17,950 bases of DNA, taken from contig JAUVBI010000034.1 of the NCBI GenBank assembly GCA_030591305.1, forward strand, positions 1 to 17,950, read 5' to 3'. Shown in pieces: positions 12,385 through 17,950 of the stretch (position 1 is its first letter; the number at the start of each line of letters is the position of its first letter). The notes under the pieces are model-generated. The model did not search any database and was not told the origin of the DNA. It saw only the letters and a list, made by a program, of their open reading frames with translations. Origin of the DNA: Pseudomonadota bacterium. Its GTDB lineage: Bacteria; Pseudomonadota; Gammaproteobacteria; Pseudomonadales; Halieaceae. A program made the translations under genes and the position numbers.

Positions 12385-12870
12385 ATGCGCATAGGCCATG
12401 GTTACGACGTACATCGCTTTGGGGACATGGACGGGGGTGAAGACATGGTGCTGGGTGGTGTGCGAATTCCCTATCATCGACGGCTATTGGCCCACTCCGA
12501 TGGAGATGTTTTGATTCACGCCATTTGCGATGCGCTGCTGGGTGCCATGGGGGAGGGGGATATCGGTCACCATTACCCCGACACCGACCCGGCCAATGCC
12601 GGTATAGACAGTCGCACCCTGCTGCGTGATGTCGTCAAAAAAATGTGTGCCAGCGGTTGGCGTTTGTGTAATCTCGATTCAACCCTTGTCGCCCAGGCTC
12701 CCAAAATGGCCCCGCATATCAGCGCAATGAAAACAATTCTGGCCAGTGATCTGCAGGCTGCTCCGGACCGGATAAATGTAAAGGCAACAACCACAGAGAA
12801 ACTGGGTTTTACCGGCCGCGGAGAGGGTATTGCCGCCCACGCGGTGGTGCTGTTGGAACACGCACAGTAA
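12385..12870 (+). CDS. ispF: 2-C-methyl-D-erythritol 2,4-cyclodiphosphate synthase
   Basis: Cyclises CDP-ME 2-phosphate to ME-cPP and releases CMP; works as a trimer with a Zn2+ in each site. The metal ligands Asp8 and His10 (GHGYDVHRF) are present, and the third, His45, follows the [11 protein letters not shown] segment. [19 protein letters not shown] near the C-terminus is the substrate and interface signature. The protein is 161 residues, with a short DMDGGED insertion near residue 14 that shifts numbering by about three relative to E. coli. GGGGA about 11 bases upstream supports the ATG. The TAA shares a base with the truD ATG. Confidence 0.97.
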   Translation: MRIGHGYDVHRFGDMDGGEDMVLGGVRIPYHRRLLAHSDGDVLIHAICDALLGAMGEGDIGHHYPDTDPANAGIDSRTLLRDVVKKMCASGWRLCNLDSTLVAQAPKMAPHISAMKTILASDLQAAPDRINVKATTTEKLGFTGRGEGIAAHAVVLLEHAQ

Positions 12871-13907
12871 TGACCCCTTCCTGGCCCGCGATTGCGGGTA
12901 CACCTAATGCCGTTGCATTGCTGCGTCACTCCCCTGAGGATTTCCTGGTTTTTGAGCAGTTGGGGTTTGAATTATCTGGTGAGGGCGAGCACGCCTTTCT
13001 GCATTTGGAAAAGCGCGAACTCAACAGCATGGAGTTGCTGCAGCGGATATCACGCTTGAGTGGCATCGCGCAGCGCGATATTGGCCTGAGTGGCCTGAAG
13101 GACCGCAACGCGGTAAGCCAACAGTGGTTTAGCGTGCGTATGGCCGGTAGGCCGGAGCCCGATTGGCAAGAGCTGGAGCGCAGTGGTGATGTCAGGGTGT
13201 TGCAGGTAGGGCGGCATCTGCGCAAACTCAAACGCGGCGTGCATAGGGCCAACCGCTTTGTGCTGCGCTTGCGTGAGCTACGTGGTGACAAAGACGATTT
13301 ACACCAGCGACTGGAGCGGGTCAAAACGGAGGGCTTCCCCAACTATTTTGGCGAGCAGCGTTTTGGCCGTGAGGGCTCAACGCTTGCCCAGGCCAGGGAG
13401 TGGATGGAAACCGGTGGACAGAAAATTTCGCGGGCCAGGCGCAGCCTCTATTTATCCGCCCTGCGGGCCTGTATCTTCAATACCTTGTTAGCCGACAGGG
13501 TGGAGCATGCGAACTGGAATCGCGTTCTCAATGGAGACGCCTGTGCCCTGCAGGGCACCCGCAGCCTTTTTAGCTGCGAGCTGGCGGATGATGAAATTCA
13601 GGGGCGGGCAGAGCGGGGTGATATTCATCCTGCGCTACCTTTGTGGGGCAAGGGGCGCCAGCTGGCATCCGATAAAAGAGTGGCGCAGCAGGGTGCTTTA
13701 TTAGCGCTGACCGACGGCGCCGCTATCGGCCTGTTTCTGCAGCGTATGGGGCTGGAACTGGCCTATCGTCCGGCCCGGGCCCTGCTGGATGACTTTTCCT
13801 GGCAGTTTTGTGATGATGGCAGCCTGCAACTGGACTTCACTCTGGGAACAGGGTGTTATGCTACTTCCGTGCTGGCCGAACTGGTGCAATACACTGACCG
13901 AAAGTGA
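12870..13907 (+). CDS. truD: tRNA pseudouridine(13) synthase TruD
   Basis: Converts U13 to pseudouridine in glutamate tRNA and some other RNAs. The catalytic motif GLSGLKDRNAVSQQWFSV carries Asp78 as the nucleophile (Asp80 in E. coli). Other family marks are SPEDFLVFE near the start, NYFGEQRFGREG, the Arg-rich RRSLYLSALRA and the closing segment TLGTGCYATSVLAEL. The 345-residue length matches the family. It starts inside the ispF stop (TAATG). In most relatives surE follows directly; here 70 bases separate it from pcm, with no surE sequence recognisable in them. Confidence 0.96.
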   Translation: MTPSWPAIAGTPNAVALLRHSPEDFLVFEQLGFELSGEGEHAFLHLEKRELNSMELLQRISRLSGIAQRDIGLSGLKDRNAVSQQWFSVRMAGRPEPDWQELERSGDVRVLQVGRHLRKLKRGVHRANRFVLRLRELRGDKDDLHQRLERVKTEGFPNYFGEQRFGREGSTLAQAREWMETGGQKISRARRSLYLSALRACIFNTLLADRVEHANWNRVLNGDACALQGTRSLFSCELADDEIQGRAERGDIHPALPLWGKGRQLASDKRVAQQGALLALTDGAAIGLFLQRMGLELAYRPARALLDDFSWQFCDDGSLQLDFTLGTGCYATSVLAELVQYTDRK

Positions 13908-13977
13908 AAGATGAACATAGTGAACACAAGAGGGAATGCAGACAGTAGTGAATAGTGTAAAGCTCAAAGGCATAGGC

Positions 13978-14610
13978 ATGACATCCCAGCGCACACGGGA
14001 ACGATTGATACAGCGCTTGCTAGACCAGGGCATTGAAAACGCGGCGGTGCTGGACGTTATCCGCACAACCCCGCGCCACCTGTTTCTGGATGAGGCCATG
14101 GCACATCGCGCCTATGAGGATACTGCCCTCCCCATAGGGCATCAACAAACCCTTTCCCAGCCTTATATCGTAGCGCGCATGACCGAATTATTATTGGCGG
14201 GCGGCCCTCTGGAAAATGTCCTTGAGATTGGCACTGGCTCGGGTTACCAAACGGCAGTACTGGCCCAGTTGGTTGAGAATGTCTACAGCGTCGAACGCAT
14301 CCGGCCACTTCAATACAAGGCAAAGCAGCGCTTGCGTCAGCTGAAGCTGCGCAACGTCCAGACCAAACATGCCGATGGCATTATGGGCTGGGAGGAGAAA
14401 GGCCCCTACGACGGTATTATTTCAACAGCGGCCCCCGAACAGATTCCACAGGAATTACTGCGCCAGTTGGCGCCCGGCGGTCGACTGGTTATTCCCGTTG
14501 GCGGAGAAGTCCAGCACCTGCAACTGATAAGCCGAACCCACGAGGGCTATGAAACGAAAATTGTAGAGGGTGTGCGCTTTGTTCCCCTGTGCAGTGGCAC
14601 GGTGAAGTAG
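13978..14610 (+). CDS. pcm: Protein-L-isoaspartate O-methyltransferase
   Basis: Uses S-adenosylmethionine to methylate isoaspartyl residues in aged proteins so that they can return to normal aspartate; cytosolic, linked to stationary-phase survival. [14 protein letters not shown] at the start, [23 protein letters not shown] and the SAM loop [16 protein letters not shown] define the family, and the end ([12 protein letters not shown]) is normal. The ATG at 13978 has AAAGG with seven-base spacing and gives 210 residues, the usual length. An upstream ATG at 13936 would add 14 residues, but GAGG there is only two bases away. One base separates it from the next gene. It sits in the pcm-nlpD-rpoS neighbourhood common to gammaproteobacteria, here without surE. 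Confidence 0.95.
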   Translation: MTSQRTRERLIQRLLDQGIENAAVLDVIRTTPRHLFLDEAMAHRAYEDTALPIGHQQTLSQPYIVARMTELLLAGGPLENVLEIGTGSGYQTAVLAQLVENVYSVERIRPLQYKAKQRLRQLKLRNVQTKHADGIMGWEEKGPYDGIISTAAPEQIPQELLRQLAPGGRLVIPVGGEVQHLQLISRTHEGYETKIVEGVRFVPLCSGTVK

Positions 14611-14611
14611 A

Positions 14612-15544
14612 ATGATATCGCCTGTTGCTGTATTTATTCGGGGCATGTTGATGGGTGCGGCAGATATTGTGCCAGGCGTTTCCGGCGGCACCGTTGCGTT
14701 TATTACCGGTATCTACGACACTTTGCTGGACAGCATTCGCTCCTTTGATATCGAATGCGTGAAGCTTTTATTACGGGGCGATATCCGGGCTGCCTGGGCC
14801 CATGTGAATGGCGGGTTTTTATCCGCATTACTACTGGGCATTGCCACCAGCATTCTCACCTTGGCGCGGCTGGTGTCCTGGTTACTGGAGGCCTATCCCG
14901 TTCCGCTGTGGGCCTTCTTTTTTGGCCTGGTTCTGGCATCGGCCCTGGTTTTATTGAGGCAAATTGGCAGCTGGACGCCCCAGCGAATTCTGAGTTTGGT
15001 CGCTGGGGTGGGGGTTGCCCTGTGGATTGCCCTGTCGCCGGTAGTGACGATGAATATCGGGCTTGTCGGCGTGTTTTTGTCGGGCTTTATCGCTATCTGC
15101 GCCATGATACTACCGGGGATTTCGGGTAGCTTTATACTGGTTTTGTTGGGTATGTATGCAACTGTACTGACAGCACTGAAGTCTTTTGACCTTCTCTTTA
15201 TATTGGTTTTTGCCTGCGGTGCCGCAGCCGGACTGATGTGTTTTTCCCGTTTTTTGCACTGGCTGTTACAGCGCGCCCACTCGGCCACCATGGCCCTGTT
15301 GACCGGTTTTCTGTTCGGCTCACTGGTCGTGGTATGGCCCTGGAAGAAAGTGCTGGCCTGGGTCGTTGGAAGCCACGGGCAGCTTAAGCCGGCCCAGCAG
15401 ATTCCCGTATTCCCCTCACAGTATCTGGAGCAAACCGGGATGGACCCCACGGTCATGCTCTGTGTTGCGCTCATGGCTTTAGGGTTTGCAGCTGTGTGGC
15501 TCATCGACTTGAAATGGGGCGTAACTCGCGCCGATTCCCAGTAG
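14612..15544 (+). CDS. DUF368 family membrane protein, probable polyprenyl-phosphate transporter (PopT type)
   Basis: DUF368 proteins were shown in other bacteria to help return undecaprenyl phosphate, the lipid carrier of cell-wall and surface glycans, from the outer to the inner leaflet of the inner membrane (PopT). This 310-residue protein is mostly hydrophobic, with about eight helices. It carries the paired signature of the family: GAADIVPGVSGGTVAFITGIYD (first half; PGVSGGT at 21-27) and AMILPGISGSFILVLLGMY (second half; LPGISGS at 167-173), which looks like an internal repeat with inverted halves. The ATG is one base after the pcm stop, so translation is almost certainly coupled. Transport by this particular protein is inferred from the family. 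Its place between pcm and nlpD adds an envelope gene to the rpoS-linked operon. Confidence 0.88.
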   Translation: MISPVAVFIRGMLMGAADIVPGVSGGTVAFITGIYDTLLDSIRSFDIECVKLLLRGDIRAAWAHVNGGFLSALLLGIATSILTLARLVSWLLEAYPVPLWAFFFGLVLASALVLLRQIGSWTPQRILSLVAGVGVALWIALSPVVTMNIGLVGVFLSGFIAICAMILPGISGSFILVLLGMYATVLTALKSFDLLFILVFACGAAAGLMCFSRFLHWLLQRAHSATMALLTGFLFGSLVVVWPWKKVLAWVVGSHGQLKPAQQIPVFPSQYLEQTGMDPTVMLCVALMALGFAAVWLIDLKWGVTRADSQ

Positions 15545-15560
15545 ACTATTTAAGAGGTGC

Positions 15561-16352
15561 ATGTTGAGGCCTGTGTTATCCAGACTTTTCACTTCCACCT
15601 TGATGCTGTGCATGCTTGCCAGCTGCAGTAGTGGCTATCGTGCGCCCGTGGAGGACCGCCACATCCGGCCAAAGCCTTCTGCTCCCTCTAGCTACCGGGT
15701 GCAGCGTGGCGATACCCTTTACTCGATTACCTGGCGCTATGGCCTGGACTATCGAACCGTCGCCGCTGCCAATAGGATTTCCAGTCCCTATACAATCTAT
15801 CCCGGTCAAACGCTGTATTTGAAAAAGAAAGCGCCCGCCAGTACCCGGTCCACTGCGGCTAAATCCAGCTCAGGAAAATCTACAGCTACGAAATCAACAG
15901 CGTCACCCAGGCCCGTCAGCAGCGGCAGTACGGCTAAAAAAGCCAGTGAGACTGCAATTCGCACAAGTTCTCTCAGCACAGCTAACGTGAAGGTTTCCTC
16001 CTGGCGCTGGCCTGCCGTGGGAAAGGTAACACGCGGTTATTCGTCCAGTGTTCATAAGGGCATCGATATATCCGGTAAGCGCGGAGATGCCGTTGTTGCT
16101 GTAGCGGCGGGCAAGGTGGTGTATGCGGGCACCGGCATTGTGGGCTATGGAGAGCTGCTCATCGTCAAGCACAATGAAATATACCTCAGTGCCTATGGGC
16201 ATAACTACAAGCTGCTGGTGGGAGAGGGTGAGCAGGTCAAAGCGGGGCAAAAAATAGCAGAAAAAGGCAGCTCAGGCACCGATACGGTGAAGCTTCATTT
16301 CGAAATTCGTAAAGAAGGCAAGCCAGTTGACCCGCAAAAACTCTTGCCTTAA
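15561..16352 (+). CDS. nlpD: Murein hydrolase activator lipoprotein NlpD
   Basis: An outer-membrane lipoprotein that activates the amidase AmiC at the division site. A signal peptide ends in the lipobox LASC with Cys22, followed by Ser-Ser, which favours outer-membrane sorting. A LysM domain (44-88; YRVQRGDTLYSITWRYG) binds peptidoglycan. A Ser/Thr/Lys-rich linker follows (about 90-145), then an M23/LytM domain (147-263). The Zn2+ ligands of active LytM are kept (His165, Asp169, His246), as is His214, but the catalytic His of the HxH motif is Lys244 (VKLHFEIR). It should therefore act as an activator rather than a hydrolase, as I recall for the Pseudomonas protein. AAGAGG lies only three bases before the ATG. 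It starts 16 bases after the DUF368 gene. Confidence 0.95.
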   Translation: MLRPVLSRLFTSTLMLCMLASCSSGYRAPVEDRHIRPKPSAPSSYRVQRGDTLYSITWRYGLDYRTVAAANRISSPYTIYPGQTLYLKKKAPASTRSTAAKSSSGKSTATKSTASPRPVSSGSTAKKASETAIRTSSLSTANVKVSSWRWPAVGKVTRGYSSSVHKGIDISGKRGDAVVAVAAGKVVYAGTGIVGYGELLIVKHNEIYLSAYGHNYKLLVGEGEQVKAGQKIAEKGSSGTDTVKLHFEIRKEGKPVDPQKLLP

Positions 16353-16363
16353 AAACTTGTAAT

Positions 16364-16429
16364 TAACCTCGCGATTGGGTTAGCCTGTTTGGCCGACATG
16401 TAAGTACTCTCTATAATTAAAAATTTTAA
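16364..16429 (+). promoter_or_regulatory. Candidate rpoS promoter close to the start codon
   Basis: TTGGCC (16389-16394), exactly 17 bases, and a perfect TATAAT (16412-16417) form the best sigma-70 match in the window. Transcription would start near 16424, leaving a leader of only about 20 bases. An inverted repeat TAACC/GGTTA (16364-16382) lies just upstream of the -35, and TTAAAAATTTTAA (16417-16429) is palindromic around one base. Known rpoS promoters in E. coli and Pseudomonas lie inside nlpD and give long leaders; such a promoter may exist here too but cannot be recognised by eye. Confidence 0.6.
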
Positions 16430-16445
16430 GAGATGAGGTATGGCC

Positions 16446-17429
16446 ATGGAAGCACGGATAAATACCGTCACCCCGAAACGGAATTCAGGGAAGCGCAAGG
16501 CTGCGCAATCCTCTTCCAATAAACCTACCACTGCACCCAGTGTAAATGCTGAAGAGCGTAAATTCGATTTCGCAAAGTCATCCAGAACTTTAAAAAAATC
16601 ACTTGATGCCACCCAGCTGTACTTAAATGAAATTGGCTATTCGCCACTGTTGTCTGCAGATGAAGAAAAGCATTTCGCCCGCCTGGCATTAAAAGGTGAT
16701 GAAGCGAGCCGCCGACGTATGATCGAGAGTAATTTGCGTCTGGTTGTCAAAATTTCCAGACGTTATATTAACCGCGGTTTGACCTTGCTCGACCTGATAG
16801 AAGAGGGCAATCTGGGCTTAATGCGAGCGGTGGAAAAATTCGATCCCGAGCGGGGATTTCGTTTCTCTACTTACGCCACCTGGTGGATTCGCCAAACTAT
16901 AGAACGTGGCATCATGAATCAGACGCGCACAATTCGCCTGCCCATTCACGTGGTAAAGGAGTTAAATGTCTATCTACGGGCGGCCCGGGAGTTGACACAG
17001 AAACTTGACCATGAACCCACTGCAGACGAAATTGCCGATCTGCTGGACAGGCCAGCCTGTGATGTAAAACGGCTTCTGAGCCTCAATGAACGCGTTACCT
17101 CAGTGGACACACCTGTCGGTCCAAATTCGGACAAAGTCATTTTGGATACCATCGCCGATAGCCATGTTTGTGACCCCTCCCTGTTATTGCAAAACAGCGA
17201 TATCAAAGACAGCATAAGTGCCTGGCTGGAAGAACTGTCTGACAAACAGTGTGAGGTGGTGTCGCGCCGGTTTGGGCTGCGGGGCTACGAGAGCAGTACC
17301 CTGGAGCAGGTGGGCAGGGAAATAGGTCTCACCCGTGAACGTGTTCGTCAGATTCAGGTGGAAGCTCTTCGGCGTCTTCGTGTCATTATGGAAACCCAGG
17401 GCCTGAGTGGCGACTCTCTTTTTAGCTAG
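16446..17429 (+). CDS. rpoS: RNA polymerase sigma factor RpoS (sigma-38)
   Basis: The stationary-phase and general-stress sigma factor. Region 1.2 begins at [21 protein letters not shown]. Region 2 has [49 protein letters not shown], and region 3 has [11 protein letters not shown], where Lys173 (counted from the upstream ATG) matches the RssB-contact lysine of E. coli RpoS. Region 4 is [27 protein letters not shown], a helix-turn-helix. The ATG at 16446 has GAGG with seven-base spacing and gives 327 residues; the ATG at 16440 would add Met-Ala and has almost no spacing. The first 50 residues are rich in Lys, Arg, Ser and Thr, unlike the acidic N-terminus of E. coli RpoS. It follows nlpD, the standard arrangement. 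Confidence 0.96.
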   Translation: MEARINTVTPKRNSGKRKAAQSSSNKPTTAPSVNAEERKFDFAKSSRTLKKSLDATQLYLNEIGYSPLLSADEEKHFARLALKGDEASRRRMIESNLRLVVKISRRYINRGLTLLDLIEEGNLGLMRAVEKFDPERGFRFSTYATWWIRQTIERGIMNQTRTIRLPIHVVKELNVYLRAARELTQKLDHEPTADEIADLLDRPACDVKRLLSLNERVTSVDTPVGPNSDKVILDTIADSHVCDPSLLLQNSDIKDSISAWLEELSDKQCEVVSRRFGLRGYESSTLEQVGREIGLTRERVRQIQVEALRRLRVIMETQGLSGDSLFS

Positions 17430-17453
17430 CAGCCTCGACAAGCAGAGCGCATA

Positions 17454-17471
17454 GGCTCATCGAAATGAGTC
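17454..17471. other. Small hairpin between rpoS and the convergent gene
   Basis: GGCTCAT and ATGAGTC can pair over seven positions (one G-U) around a CGAA tetraloop. It lies in the 50-base gap between the convergent 3' ends of rpoS and the next gene, where a shared terminator would sit. There is no T-run on either side, so if it terminates transcription it is not a classical intrinsic terminator. Confidence 0.3.
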
Positions 17472-17479
17472 GCAGGGGC

Positions 17480-17950
17480 TTACACGAATATTTTTAATTC
17501 CACGGGGTCGCCACCCTGGGCGTACTTAATCATCCGGAAGAGGGTGCCACTGGCAGAGCCGTATAGCAGGGCGTTGCAAATCATTTCATCGGTATCTATT
17601 TCGACGGCAGCCTTTAGGAGTTTCTCGAAGGTGTGCACGTAGTTTTCTGTGTGACGCCTGCGGATTTCTGTGCCGAAATAAAAATCCTGAATTCTCTCAG
17701 GCTCATTTCGAATATTGAACATCTCGTTAATCATTAAGCGCATAAAAAAAGTGTGGTCTCCGTTGCCCATGAAGGCGCGCCCTTCGGTAAATTCTTCCGG
17801 GCTCATTTCACCGCGCCCGGTGAAGCCCATTACCGAGATATAGTGGAAGGAGGCAATAGAGCCGAGTTGGTCCTGTACCAGGGTGAGCAGCTTGAAGTAG
17901 GAGTCACGGCGGGAGTGTATTTCCAGTCGGCGGGCACTTTTTTCCTGCAG
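17480..17950 (-). CDS. Conserved-looking protein of unknown function (partial, 5' end missing)
   Basis: The minus-strand frame is open from the window edge to a TAA at 17480-17482, giving 156 residues without the N-terminus. An internal Met at 17830 is probably not the start, because the coding frame continues upstream with sensible sequence (LEIHSRRDSYFKLLTLVQDQLGS at the cut end, described here only in outline). The visible part is soluble and helical, with no signal peptide or membrane segment. It has a Gly-rich, acidic stretch (GFTGRGEMSPEEFTEG), aromatic-rich segments (DHTFFMRLMINEMFN, DFYFGTE) and the basic patch IRRRHTENYVHTFEKLLKAA. It ends in GGDPVELKIFV. I do not recognise the family. 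It converges on rpoS and is a separate transcription unit. Confidence 0.8.
   Translation of the reverse strand: MQEKSARRLEIHSRRDSYFKLLTLVQDQLGSIASFHYISVMGFTGRGEMSPEEFTEGRAFMGNGDHTFFMRLMINEMFNIRNEPERIQDFYFGTEIRRRHTENYVHTFEKLLKAAVEIDTDEMICNALLYGSASGTLFRMIKYAQGGDPVELKIFV

Noticed and set aside
13912..13956. 14-codon frame between truD and pcm as a surE remnant
   Set aside because: It starts Met-Asn-Ile, loosely like SurE, but the NDDG metal motif is absent and chance explains a frame this short.

Overview
The window is a stretch of ordinary chromosome from a gammaproteobacterium, probably a marine or salt-adapted lineage near Cellvibrionales/Pseudomonadales. Three things point that way: Pseudomonas-like wording in Pcm, NlpD and RpoS; the backbone order pyrG-kdsA-eno-ftsB-ispD-ispF-truD-pcm-nlpD-rpoS; and a sodium-pumping oxaloacetate decarboxylase cluster (oadGAB) next to accA-tilS. 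The placement below class level is inference.

Left edge (1-1275, minus strand): dusC, which makes dihydrouridine in tRNA, with a C-terminal tail of about 50 residues. Its stop overlaps the ATG of a further gene that runs off the window. The 59 visible residues of that gene resemble the start of a glycyl radical enzyme. A 213-base divergent spacer carries a 21-base tandem duplication, and each copy holds a perfect TATAAT box reading toward dusC.

Centre-left (1489-7334, plus strand): oadG-oadA-oadB encode the biotin-dependent, membrane-bound Na+ pump that decarboxylates oxaloacetate. After a short spacer with a palindrome and a promoter-like sequence come accA (fatty acid synthesis) and tilS (tRNA-Ile lysidine).

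Centre-right (7507-16352): a dense co-directional run, much of it overlapping or separated by only a few bases. It covers CTP synthesis (pyrG), KDO for LPS (kdsA), glycolysis (eno), division (ftsB), isoprenoid precursors (ispD, ispF), tRNA pseudouridine (truD), repair of isoaspartyl proteins (pcm), a DUF368/PopT-type polyprenyl-phosphate transporter and the NlpD lipoprotein. surE, usual between truD and pcm, is absent. The DUF368 gene sits between pcm and nlpD. The isoprenoid, KDO, PopT and NlpD genes all feed the cell envelope.

Right edge: rpoS, with a strong candidate promoter very close to its start and an unusually basic N-terminus, followed by a convergent partial gene of unknown function on the minus strand. 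I found no mobile element, CRISPR array, tRNA or rRNA, and no convincing wholly new system. The best leads are the partial glycyl-radical-like gene, the duplicated dusC promoter, a changed metal ligand in OadA, the missing surE, and the rpoS promoter and N-terminus.
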